Shown: positions 1 to 12,300 of the stretch, piece by piece
Numbering within the stretch: position 1 is the first letter of the stretch
Layout of the letters: every line of letters begins with the position of its first letter
NCBI RefSeq assembly: GCF_000002985.6
Contig: NC_003282.8
Coordinates: 682,001-746,000 of the forward strand
DNA: 64,000 nucleotides
Direction: 5' to 3'
Origin: Caenorhabditis elegans
Taxonomy: Eukaryota; Nematoda; Chromadorea; Rhabditida; Rhabditidae
Notes under the pieces: generated by a model
What the model saw: the letters and a program-made list of their open reading frames with translations, nothing else
Database searches by the model: none
Told to the model about the DNA's origin: nothing
Program-made: the position numbers and the translations under genes

Positions 1-235
1 GATTTACGAATATACATAGGTGTAGATTTACATGGATATTATGTAGATTTACGTAGTTTTGTGTACTTTTTTAAAAGATTTTTTGTAGATTTACAAGGTT
101 TATTGTAGATTTACCTGAGCTCACCATCAGAAATATTTACAAAGTTCTGCGTTTACCGAAGTGATTGTATATTTTCGAGGATATTTGTAGATTTACGGTA
201 TGGTTTTTTTCGTAGTCTAGTGGCAAATATACATT
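1..235. repeat. Diverged TGTAGATTTAC repeat cluster 1
   Basis: The motif TGTAGATTTAC and close variants recur here every 20-50 bp, for example near 22, 42, 94, 114 and 176, with diverged sequence between copies. No coding frame is seen. It looks like an old decayed minisatellite. Confidence 0.6.
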
Positions 236-639
236 ATTTCCAGGACACCTATTCTCATAACCTACTTGATTCTTTTTTCAATGTTTTCCAATCAAGCGAA
301 TCACCGGATCAGATAATTCCAGTTGATCCGGAACCTTTTCCGCCACCGCCCGTCGGATAATCTCTCTTCAACAGCTTGTCACTTTCTTTTCGGATTGTCT
401 CATCGTTTTTGTTGTTTTTTTTTTTGCGCGCACATCTTTATTGTTTCATAAATCCACCAATTGGTTCTCTGCTGGACGCTGTGATAGAGTGTGTGTGAGA
501 TTTGAAGAGATGCAGAGAGAGAGTCAAGAGGGGCGTAGATATATTCCCGAGAATAATGTGTGTTGAATTGAGATTAGTGAAAACAAAATATGCAGAAGAA
601 ATCGAAATATGCATAGAATATTATTCAAATGTTCATGTT

Positions 640-905
640 TTGTGTAGATTTACGTCAGTTTAGTGTAGATTTACAAAGCTTGATGTAGATTTACAAGTTG
701 ACCAACAGAATTTTGTGTAGATTTATAAATTTTTATGTGTATTTACGTGGTCTTTTGAATAGGTTTTTGAATTTTTTTTGTAGTTTTCATTGTCGATTAC
801 AAGGGTTTGTGTAGATTTACGAGATTTCTGTTTATTATTACGATATTTTTGTAGATATACGTGTGTTCATGTAAATTTGCTAGATTTTTAGTAGATTTTA
901 GGGCC
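640..905. repeat. Diverged TGTAGATTTAC repeat cluster 2
   Basis: Same motif family as at 1-235, with copies near 643, 662, 682 and 714 and weaker ones to about 900. The family brackets the tRNA gene, with further copies at 1490-1740. Confidence 0.6.
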
Positions 906-1062
906 TTCTTGCATATTTAAGGAGTTTGAATTTTGTGTACTCCCTTATACTGCCAGCCGTCTCCTCATTGTGCTTGTTCAGCTGCCTGCCACTTTCGCCT
1001 CTCGCTATCTCTTTCATTTCTCTCCTTTTTTTTAATGGCACCGATTACACTGCATTCCCGTG

Positions 1063-1134
1063 TCCTCGGTAGTATAGTGGTGAGTATCCGCGTCTGTCAC
1101 ATGCGAGACCCGGGTTCAATTCCCGGCCGGGGAG
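1063..1134 (+). tRNA. tRNA-Asp, anticodon GTC
   Basis: A 72-nt intronless tRNA. The acceptor stem TCCTCGG pairs with CCGGGGA (one G-T pair) and is followed by a G discriminator. The anticodon stem CGCGT/ATGCG closes a seven-base loop CTGTCAC with GTC at 1096-1098, which reads Asp GAY codons. The T arm contains GGTTCAATTCC, a consensus internal B box for RNA polymerase III, and the D arm matches an A box. A T run at 1139-1144 can terminate transcription. CCA is not encoded, as expected in eukaryotes. All stems are intact, so it is probably functional. Confidence 0.96.
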
Positions 1135-2490
1135 AACCTTTTTTGCACAATTCTATCAACAGGTTGCCCAGCTGGGATATGTGACCTGAATCCCATGAAG
1201 CTTCACAGCGTCAGTTGGACAAAACTTTCACCTACTTCCGTGTAACCGTCACTTTCGATTCTGTGCCCTTTTGATTCTCCAGTATGTTTGCGTCTCTCAG
1301 GCGGCGGCCTGCTATTATCGTCGGCTGGCCGCTGCTGGTCATTTAGTGTCCGGCATGTTTGCTTACCGCCGAAACGATAGATATATGTCTACTGTTTTCC
1401 CGTTTTGGGGTGGTAGGTAGAAGCCAAACCACTTACCTGGTATGTCATTAAACCATGAATATAGGAGTTAAAAACAAATTTTTTGGTGTTTTGTGTAGAT
1501 TTACTGAGCTGTGTTGTTATATACGAGATTTTGTGTGGATTTACGTGGCGCCTTGTAGATATACGAAGTGTTAATGTAGATGCTACCAATTTTGTATATT
1601 TACAGAATTTCTGAAGGTTTATGACGGTTGTGTAGATTCAGGTGGTTTCTTGCAGGTTTACCATTTTTTATATATATCTAAAAATTTTCATTTAGACGTA
1701 CTGAGTTTTGTGTAGATTTACGAGGATTTTTAAAATTTGAAGTTCCAAATTTTTTTTTTTTGGAAATTTTGAAGTCAAAAAAAAATTTTAATCCAAACTC
1801 TACAAACAATTAGAACGCCCGTTTCTCTCCATTTCGAATAACTCATGCTAGTCGTTTGTAACCCCATAACATGTTTAAACCGACGATGCGCCTACCCTCC
1901 TCACCGCCCTTCCGACTGCTGGTGTCCATTAATTAACCTGCCGGAACGAATGCAACTTTAAACTTTTCCTGTCCAAGTTCCGTTTCACTTTGCATACATC
2001 TTCGAAATAGCTTGACTTTTTGAGGTTTTTTACGTTTGAATTTTCAAAAAGAGTTCCATTAGCTCAGTTTTTGTTCGAACGTTGTGATAACTTTGCCAAA
2101 CGTTTTCCTATTTTTTGTCAAACTTTGTGATATTTCTGTAGAAAGTTTTTCCATTTCTGACCACTCAAACTTTGACAGCTTTCTGTCAAACGTTGTCCAA
2201 TTGCAAGAGCAATTCATCGTATTACGCCTCAACCTTCTGTAGAAGTTTGTCATACTTTTGTCGAACGTTTTCATCTTTCTGTCGAACTTTAAACTATTCC
2301 AGGAAGACTCATAAATGCCGCCTAGGGTCTTCCTCAGAACTAAAACTTGTTCAGTTTTCTTTTTCTAGGTCTGCATAAATCTAGAAATAGAGAAATAAAT
2401 GGAAATCCTACAAACACTAACAAACAGACATTTCCCGTCTTTCCGTACTTTTCCATATCCAAGCTTTTTCCTTACAACTTCCTCTTTTTT
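1135..2490. other. Non-coding interval after the tRNA
   Basis: No convincing exon is seen. A third cluster of TGTAGATTTAC-like copies lies at about 1490-1740. From about 2060 to 2340 short diverged repeats of CAAACGTT/GAACTTT type produce spurious reading frames. The last few hundred bases are the likely promoter and 5' region of the PAN-ZP gene that starts at 2505. Confidence 0.5.
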
Positions 2491-2504
2491 TTCCAGGTGA
2501 TGCC
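2491..2504 (+). promoter_or_regulatory. Probable trans-splice acceptor of PAN-ZP gene
   Basis: A pyrimidine tract ending in TTCCAG (2491-2496) lies 8 nt before the ATG at 2505, with no obvious upstream exon. This is typical of nematode spliced-leader addition and supports the chosen start. Confidence 0.6.
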
Positions 2505-5500
2505 ATGAAATATCCCTTTCTCCTGATTCTTATTCTGTCAACACTCCCGTCTACAGTATCACCATGTGAGATCACTTTTATCTTGGAGACTTTGAAATCC
2601 GTAAACTCCACTGCAAGTCTTATTATTCGAAAATCTGTGGATAGTCTATCACAATGCACCAGGTTTTGCTCATCGGTAAGCTTTTTTGTCTTGCGGCTGA
2701 CGTTTCGCGGGATGTGCCGGCATTCTAGTTCAACTTAAAGGGAGCTGGGATCTAGCCTCCTTGGAAGCCATATAGCAACTAGTAGCTAATTCCCTGGCTA
2801 ATATAATTTCACTAAACGACCGAAAAACTCTCGTCAGGTACCAAACTGCACGCATTTCACTTTCTCGAACGCCGAACCCATTGAAAAGAAGAACGGTGGT
2901 TTCAATTGCCATCTTCACTCGAAGTCACCCGTCTTAACGACATCTGGATCTCGGACGGTAGGAACGAAAACTTGTTTGGAAAGTGAGTAATTGACGGCGA
3001 GGTGGTCATTTTGACTTTCACCCCTTTAATTTCAGATAAATGTTTGAAGAGAAGTTTTGCGTTTGAAAAGTTCCCAGGGAGGTCGTTGGTCAACTCATCG
3101 TTTATTATCAAGACATTTTCGATTTCGATGGAAGAATGCTTGTCACAGTGTCAGAAAGAGTTAGTTTTTAATAATATACCTTAAAAACCGCAAAAAGTGA
3201 AAAAGGGATAAAGTTGAAAAATTATTTTTTCGTTTTTTTTCTAGAAAATTAGTTTAAAATATTTTTTGAGTTCGATGCAGTTTTATAACATATTTTTAAA
3301 TTCAAAATAATTTCTGAATTTTAAAATTATATGTTGTGATGATGGAAACAATTTGAAGTCTATTGAAGAATTTTCTTTGTAAAAAATCTGAAATTTTCTG
3401 ATCGAAAACTTATCATCAAATTTTATTTTTCAAAATAAATGTAAAAAAAGTTCCTACATACATAAAACTTTTCATTTTGGAATTAAAAACTTAAAAAAAA
3501 AAGTGTGTTCTGTTTTGTTAAACTTCGATGCGTTAAAAAATTTTACTGTTTTTTAAATAATATTCTGGAAATATTCAAAAAATTAAAAATCTTTTCAAGA
3601 CATTATTTTAAATTTCAGTCAATTTTTTTCTCAGGTCATCTTGTCGTGCTGCTCTGCACAACAATGACACCTCGTTATGCCAGTTATCCAGAGTATCCCT
3701 TAACTCTGTGTACAATCCAAGACTATACTTCAAAGCAAGCTATTCTGTGGATCTTTATGAAAACAATTGCGTTGATTGTAGGTCAATTTTTTTTGCACAA
3801 AAAATTCCGAAATTTTCAGATGCGATGACGTCATCAGCGTGTACATTTATGCGTGTCAACGGGGGTGGGCTGAAATCGGTCAGTGATCAGTTGATTCAAA
3901 ATGTTGGAAGTTTTGATGAATGTGAACAAATGTGTGTGATAAGAAGTCGCATTTCAGATGTTTGCAGGTTTGTTGAAGGCTTAAACTATTATCTGTAAAA
4001 GCTGAAATTTTTTTCAGATCCTATACCTATGACAACTCAACCAACGAATGTAACTTAATGTGGGCATCTGCTAGAATGCTAGGAAGAAGCCCGCTGGAAT
4101 CAATGAAGCCGAATTTGTTTCATGGTGATTTGGATGATTGTGTTAATTGTGAGTAATTTTTTCGATGAACAATGGTATTTTCTTAAATTTTTCATCTGAA
4201 AACTCGTGGAAAATTTGAAAATTTTCAGTCTCTCTAAAATGCCGCGAGGACAATCTGGAAGTCAAAGCTAGCTCGATGAGAATGTTCATGTAAGCTTACC
4301 CCAAAAAAAAATTTTTCCAAAATTATGTACGCTTCAGCGGAAAAATGATGACTAAAAAGTCAAAGAAAATAATGTGTCAAGAAGATTACGAGGGGAACTA
4401 CGATTTTTCGTCAAAGTTTGACTTTAAAAAGTGTGGACTTGATCCTAACGTAAGTTTTCAGGATTTTTGAGAATTATCAGAATAATTGAAAGTTGCAGAA
4501 ATCCAAAGATTCTACATATCGGGGTATGGTGCATGTGAAGGAAGGGAGCACGAGTTTGGTGACTATAAGGGACAAAGTTTTGCAGGTAGGCCATTGAAAC
4601 ATGCTTAGGCTTTGGCTTAGGCGTAGGCGTATGCTTAGGCTTAGACTGAATTCTTCTTACATTAGGATGAAGACTATTCCAATATTCGAAGCTTTCTATG
4701 AAAACATTAAGCCGTAAACTTCGGTGATTGCAGACCCGGCAGGTGTCTGGCGTGTATTTTTTCAACAAGCAGAATAAAGTGAAAAATTTACAATTTTTCA
4801 GGTCAACTGCCGTCTTCACAAAAGTATGCCATCGGAAGAGCAATTCCTATCTGTTCAAATGAATGTTCGTGAGAATAATAAGACAAATCAAGTAATGTCA
4901 GATGTTGTCGTTGTCACAGCCCCACCTGCCCAAACAAACCCTAAATTCTCTCTGAAAATCCTCGGATTAGATTCAACAGAAGCCGATACAGTTCACATTG
5001 GTGACTATGGATGGATTATGCTTGCCGTTAAGAACTCGGCTGAAGATTTTACAGTTACTAATTTAGTGGCGAAGGATGTTCAGACGGGTCGCGTGTTACG
5101 CATCATCGATGAGGATGGGTCAGCTGACAGGAAAAATACCTAACCGTAAATGTTTGACCTATTTCAGTTGTGTTCTCCGGCGGGATATTGTGAAAGAAAT
5201 TCGGAAGACAGATAACTATGTCAAATTGAAGATTAGTTTTTCTGGATTTAGACGACAGGTTTGTGTTTATTTTACGTTGGGGTTTTTGTGGGATTTTGCT
5301 TTAACATACAGAAAATCTGAGGTAATGACCTGATATCACAGTAAAAATTGTTTTTTTGGCGCTTCTGACTCAATTTAAAGTTTCTGCTAGAATGTGTCTC
5401 TCGGAAAATTTGAACTTTCCGTTTAACATTCCTTGAGAAGTTGTGATTTCTTTCGCCATGACTTTTCTAAAAAGAAATGTAGAATTTCCGGCCAAATTTT

Positions 5501-6143
5501 TTTGTTCTGAAAAAACTTTAACTTCTCGCTTAAAGTTTTAAAGTCTAAAAATGATACAAAGTCTAAAGTAACATTTTTTTAGACTGAAGTGGTGTACCAT
5601 GCAATGATGGAGACATGTACAGTTGGATGCATGCCAAAATGTAATCAAGACATGATGCTTCCTGAGGAGGAGACCAACGTTCATTCCCTCCCCTTATCAC
5701 TGGATCTTCCACGACATCGTATGGTCCGAAGGTCTCTGGCCGGGGAGCCGAGGGAGCTGCAATTGACAAGTGATGTATATAAAGTAACTGGACACAAATT
5801 GACACTTCTGAATCCTCCTTCACCAAAGCAATTCGACTTCCCAGCTCCCAAGTCAGACTTCGAGTTCAATGACAACGGAGAGTTCCACGAAGGAGATGTG
5901 ATCGTTGTGAAGCATTCTCCAAATCTTTGGACAAGTGTGAAGCATTGTCTTATTGATGACGTCACGTGTATGCTCACAGTGGTTCTGGGAGCTATTCAGA
6001 TGTTTCTCATGTTCTCATGTTTTCTAATTATGTATTGTTATTACCAGCAGTGGAGATTTTATAGGGAACTCAACAGACCTCAAGAGCACAACGTACAGTA
6101 TTACACAACTTCTAAACCGGAAGAAAACACCAGAGACACCTAG
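2505..6143 (+). CDS. PAN/apple- and ZP-domain transmembrane protein
   Basis: Twelve exons by splice sites and phase: 2505-2675, 2838-2982, 3036-3159, 3635-3777, 3820-3967, 4018-4148, 4229-4289, 4338-4449, 4499-4585, 4802-5118, 5168-5258, 5583-6143, giving 696 aa. A signal peptide (about 1-20) precedes roughly three Cys-rich PAN/apple modules (about 21-105, 107-195, 200-288), with motifs such as MEECLSQC and FDECEQMC. A ZP domain follows (about 289-530) with the family's IIDEDGC and CMPKC features. A basic RHRMVRR site near 560 suits furin-type cleavage, and a membrane span at about 638-662 leaves a 34-residue cytoplasmic tail. PAN plus ZP architecture is known in nematode NOAH-type and fly NompA proteins, which join epithelial or sensory cells to apical matrix. 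Role here inferred; exact orthologue not recognised. Confidence 0.88.
4594..4665. repeat. Degenerate TTAGGC-type tract in intron
   Basis: Within intron 9 of the PAN-ZP gene several imperfect copies of CTTAGG and TAGGCG resemble the nematode telomere unit TTAGGC. It is a short, decayed interstitial tract. Confidence 0.5.
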
Positions 6144-6318
6144 ATATTACCGGTAACTCATTATGCTTTTATATTGTTTTGAAATTAATGCACCTCGGGT
6201 TTACAAATTCGCTTTTGTTTTTGTCTTTCTTCAGTTTCCAGTGCAATTTTATCCAATGTCTTTCATTTTGCCAAAGCGTACAAAACTTCCAGTTTGACAT
6301 TTTCATTTTCTCAGTTTA

Positions 6319-6324
6319 AATAAA
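6319..6324 (+). terminator. Poly(A) signal of PAN-ZP gene
   Basis: AATAAA about 175 nt after the stop codon at 6143. Confidence 0.6.
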
Positions 6325-6347
6325 TATTCCAAATTCATGAGTACACT

Positions 6348-6353
6348 TTTATT
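6348..6353 (-). terminator. Poly(A) signal of repeat-protein gene
   Basis: AATAAA on the minus strand, 27 nt after the stop at 6380. The signals of the two convergent genes are 24 bp apart, so their 3' ends probably overlap. Confidence 0.6.
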
Positions 6354-6379
6354 CACAAGTTAAAAAAAAGAAAGACAAT

Positions 6380-9300
6380 CTAATACAAGTACATGTGCTG
6401 ATTTGGTGCTCTTTTCTTTGAGCTCACTATACGAACAGCTGGGCACTCTGAGTTGGCCGGTTTCGGACGGAATGAGCTTTTTTGTTCAGTCAGGTACTCC
6501 GTTGGAAACGACATTCCTGCAGTGATCCACTTTTCCACTGGAACTGACAATGACATTCGTTCGATGGGAAATTGGGTGTATGTCAATCTGAAAATAATTC
6601 GGAGAATTGCAGAATTAGGGAATTGTTTCAAAGTACATCACAAATAAACTCACCTTGATACGGATTGATCTGTCACTTTCCCTGATCCGAATTCAAGAGT
6701 CGTCCCATGCTTGATTATATTTGACCTATCACCAACTCCACCTTGATATGTCGAACGATTGATAGTTTGGGAATCAAGAGAATCAGTTGGACGATCAATT
6801 CCATCTTTGGGTCTTGCTGCAGCATATCTTTCTCCAGTACCACCTTGATATGTCGAACGATTGATAGTTTGAGAATCAAGAGAATCAGTTGGACGATCAA
6901 TTCCATCTTTGGGTCTTGCTGCAGCATATCTTTCTCCAGTACCTCCCTGATATGTCGAACGATTGATAGTTTGAGAATCAAGAGAATCAGTTGGACGATC
7001 AATTCCATCTTTGGGTCTTGCTGCAGCATATCTTTCTCCAGTACCTCCCTGATATGTCGAACGATTGATAGTTTGAGAATCAAGAGAATCAGTTGGACGA
7101 TCAATTCCATCTTTGGGTCTTGCTGCAGCATATCTTTCTCCAGTACCTCCCTGATATGTCGAACGATTGATAGTTTGAGAATCAAGAGAATCAGTTGGAC
7201 GATCAATTCCATCTTTGGGTCTTGCTGCAGCATATCTTTCTCCAGTACCTCCCTGATATGTCGAACGATTGATAGTTTGAGAATCAAGAGAATCAGTTGG
7301 ACGATCAATTCCATCTTTGGGTCTTGCTGCAGCATATCTTTCTCCAGTACCACCTTGATATGTCGAACGATTGATAGTTTGAGAATCAAGAGAATCTGTT
7401 GGACGATCAATTCCATCTTTGGGTCTTGCTGCAGCATATCTTTCTCCAGTACCACCTTGATATGTCGAACGATTGATAGTTTGAGAATCAAGAGAATCTG
7501 TTGGACGATCAATTCCATCTTTGGGTCTTGCTGCAGCATATCTTTCTCCAGTACCACCTTGATATGTCGAACGATTGATAGTTTGAGAATCAAGAGAATC
7601 TGTTGGACGATCAATTCCATCTTTGGGTCTTGCTGCAGCATATCTTTCTCCAGTACCACCTTGATATGTCGAACGATTGATAGTTTGAGAATCAAGAGAA
7701 TCTGTTGGACGATCAATTCCATCTTTGGGTCTTGCTGCAGCATATCTTTCTCCAGTACCACCTTGATATGTCGAACGATTGATAGTTTGAGAATCAAGAG
7801 AATCTGTTGGACGATCAATTCCATCTTTGGGTCTTGCTGCAGCATATCTTTCTCCAGTACCACCTTGATATGTCGAACGATTGATAGTTTGAGAATCAAG
7901 AGAATCTGTTGGACGATCAATTCCATCTTTGGGTCTTGCTGCAGCATATCTTTCTCCAGTACCACCTTGATATGTCGAACGATTGATAGTTTGGGAATCA
8001 AGAGAATCTGTTGGACGATCAATTCCATCTTTGGGTCTTGCTGCAGCATATCTTTCTCCAGTACCACCTTGATATGTCGAACGATTGATAGTTTGAGAAT
8101 CAAGAGAATCAGTTGGACGATCAATTCCATCTTTGGGTCTTGCTGCAGCATATCTTTCTCCAGTACTTCCCTGATATGTCGAACGATTGATAGTTTGAGA
8201 ATCAAGAGAATCAGTTGGACGATCAATTCCATCTTTGGGTCTTGCTGCAGCATATCTTTCTCCAGTACTTCCCTGATATGTCGAACGATTGATAGTTTGA
8301 GAATCAAGAGAATCAGTTGGACGATCAATTCCATCTTTGGGTCTTGCTGCAGCATATCTTTCTCCAGTACCACCTTGATATGTCGAACGATTGATAGTTT
8401 GAGAATCAAGAGAATCAGTTGGACGATCAATTCCATCTTTGGGTCTTGCTGCAGCATATCTTTCTCCAGTACCACCTTGATATGTCGAACGATTGATAGT
8501 TTGAGAATCAAGAGAATCTGTTGGACGATCAATTCCATCTTTGGGTCTTGCTGCAGCATATCTTTCTCCAGTACCTCCCTGATATGTCGAACGATTGATA
8601 GTTTGAGAATCAAGAGAATCTGTTGGACGATCAATTCCATCTTTGGGTCTTGCTGCAGCATATCTTTCTCCAGTACCTCCCTGATATGTCGAACGATTGA
8701 TAGTTTGAGAATCAAGAGAATCTGTTGGACGATCAATTCCATCTTTGGGTCTTGCTGCAGCATATCTTTCTCCAGTACCACCTTGATATGTCGAACGATT
8801 GATAGTTTGAGAATCAAGAGAATCAGTTGGACGATCAATTCCATCTTTGGGTCTTGCTGCAGCATATCTTTCTCCAGTACCACCTTGATATGTCGAACGA
8901 TTGATAGTTTGAGAATCAAGAGAATCAGTTGGACGATCAATTCCATCTTTGGGTCTTGCTGCAGCATATCTTTCTCCAGTACCACCTTGATATGTCGAAC
9001 GATTGATAGTTTGAGAATCAAGAGAATCTGTTGGACGATCAATTCCATCTTTGGGTCTTGCTGCAGCATATCTTTCTCCAGTACCACCTTGATATGTCGA
9101 ACGATTGATAGTTTGAGAATCAAGAGAATCTGTTGGACGATCAATTCCATCTTTGGGTCTTGCTGCAGCATATCTTTCTCCAGTACCACCTTGATATGTC
9201 GAACGATTGATAGTTTGAGAATCAAGAGAATCAGTTGGACGATCAATTCCATCTTTGGGTCTTGCTGCAGCATATCTTTCTCCAGTACCACCTTGATATG

Positions 9301-12300
9301 TCGAACGATTGATAGTTTGAGAATCAAGAGAATCAGTTGGACGATCAATTCCATCTTTGGGTCTTGCTGCAGCATATCTTTCTCCAGTACCACCTTGATA
9401 TGTCGAACGATTGATAGTTTGAGAATCAAGAGAATCAGTTGGACGATCAATTCCATCTTTGGGTCTTGCTGCAGCATATCTTTCTCCAGTACCACCTTGA
9501 TATGTCGAACGATTGATAGTTTGAGAATCAAGAGAATCTGTTGGACGATCAATTCCATCTTTGGGTCTTGCTGCAGCATATCTTTCTCCAGTACCTCCCT
9601 GATATGTCGAACGATTGATAGTTTGAGAATCAAGAGAATCTGTTGGACGATCAATTCCATCTTTGGGTCTTGCTGCAGCATATCTTTCTCCAGTACCTCC
9701 CTGATATGTCGAACGATTGATAGTTTGGGAATCAAGAGAATCTGTTGGACGATCAATTCCATCTGTGGGTCTTGCTGCAGCATATCTTTCTCCAGTACCT
9801 CCCTGATATGTCGAACGATTGATAGTTTGAGAATCAAGAGAATCTGTTGGACGATCAATTCCATCTTTGGGTCTTGCTGCAGCATATCTTTCTCCAGTAC
9901 CACCTTGATATGTCGAACGATTGATAGTTTGAGAATCAAGAGAATCTGTTGGACGATCAATTCCATCTTTGGGTCTTGCTGCAGCATATCTTTCTCCAGT
10001 ACCACCTTGATATGTCGAACGATTGATAGTTTGGGAATCAAGAGAATCTGTTGGACGATCAATTCCATCTTTGGGTCTTGCTGCAGCATATCTTTCTCCA
10101 GTACCACCTTGATATGTCGAACGATTGATAGTTTGGGAATCAAGAGAATCTGTTGGACGATCAATTCCATCTTTGGGTCTTGCTGCAGCATATCTTTCTC
10201 CAGTACCACCTTGATATGTCGAACGATTGATAGTTTGAGAATCAAGAGAATCTGTTGGACGATCAATTCCATCTTTGGGTCTTGCTGCAGCATATCTTTC
10301 TCCAGTACCACCTTGATATGTCGAACGATTGATAGTTTGAGAATCAAGAGAATCTGTTGGACGATCAATTCCATCTTTGGGTCTTGCTGCAGCATATCTT
10401 TCTCCAGTACCACCTTGATATGTCGAACGATTGATAGTTTGAGAATCAAGAGAATCTGTTGGACGATCAATTCCATCTTTGGGTCTTGCTGCAGCATATC
10501 TTTCTCCAGTACCTCCCTGATATGTCGAACGATTGATAGTTTGAGAATCAAGAGAATCAGTTGGACGATCAATTCTATCTTTGGGTCTTGCTGCAGCATA
10601 TCTTTCTCCAGTACCACCTTGATATGTCGAACGATTGATAGTTGGAGAATCAAGAGAATCTGTTGGACGATCAATTCCATCTTTGGGTCTTGCTGCAGCA
10701 TATCTTTCTCCAGTACCACCTTGATATGTCGAACGATTGATAGTTTGGGAATCAAGAGAATCTGTTGGACGATCAATTCCATCTTTGGGTCTTGCTGCAG
10801 CATATCTTTCTCCAGTACCTCCCTGATATGTCGAACGATTGATAGTTTGAGAATCAAGAGAATCTGTTGGACGATCAATTCCATCTTTGGGTCTTGCTGC
10901 AGCATATCTTTCTCCAGTACCTCCCTGATATGTCGAACGATTGATAGTTTGAGAATCAAGAGAATCTGTTGGACGATCAATTCCATCTTTGGGTCTTGCT
11001 GCAGCATATCTTTCTCCAGTACCACCTTGATATGTCGAACGATTGATAGTTTGGGAATCAAGAGAATCTGTTGGACGATCAATTCCATCTTTGGGTCTTG
11101 CTGCAGCATATCTTTCTCCAGTACCACCTTGATATGTCGAACGATTGATAGTTTGAGAATCAAGAGAATCAGTTGGACGATCAATTCCATCTTTGGGTCT
11201 TGCTGCAGCATATCTTTCTCCAGTACCACCTTGATATGTCGAACGATTGATAGTTTGAGAATCAAGAGAATCAGTTGGACGATCAATTCCATCTTTGGGT
11301 CTTGCTGCAGCATATCTTTCTCCAGTACCACCTTGATATGTCGAACGATTGATAGTTTGAGAATCAAGAGAATCAGTTGGACGATCAATTCCATCTTTGG
11401 GTCTTGCTGCAGCATATCTTTCTCCAGTACCACCTGATATGTCAACGATTGATAGTTTGGGAATCAGAGAATCTGTTGGACGATCAATTCCATCTGTGGG
11501 TCTTGCTGCAGCATATCTTTCTCCAGTACCTCCTTGATATGTCGAACGATTGATAGTTTGAGAATCAAGAGAATCTGTTGGACGATCAATTCCATCTTTG
11601 GGTCTTGCTGCAGCATATCTTTCTCCAGTACTTCCCTGATATGTCGAACGATTGATAGTTTGGGAATCAAGAGAATCAGTTGGACGATCAATTCCATCTT
11701 TAGGTCTTGCTGCAGCATATCTTTCTCCAGTACCACCTTGATATGTCGAACGATTGATAGTTTGAGAATCAAGAGAATCAGTTGGACGATCAATTCCATC
11801 TTTGGGTCTTGCTGCAGCATATCTTTCTCCAGTACCACCTTGATATGTCGAACGATTGATAGTTTGAGAATCAAGAGAATCAGTTGGACGATCAATTCCA
11901 TCTTTGGGTCTTGCTGCAGCATATCTTTCTCCAGTACCACCTTGATATGTCGAACGATTGATAGTTTGGGAATCAAGAGAATCAGTTGGACGATCAATTC
12001 CATCTTTGGGTCTTGCTGCAGCATATCTTTCTCCAGTACTTCCCTGATATGTCGAACGATTGATAGTTTGAGAATCAAGAGAATCAGTTGGACGATCAAT
12101 TCCATCTTTGGGTCTTGCTGCAGCATATCTTTCTCCAGTACTTCCCTGATATGTCGAACGATTGATAGTTTGGGAATCAAGAGAATCTGTTGGACGATCA
12201 ATTCCATCTTTGGGTCTTGCTGCAGCATATCTTTCTCCAGTACCTCCCTGATATGTCGAACGATTGATAGTTTGAGAATCAAGAGAATCTGTTGGACGAT

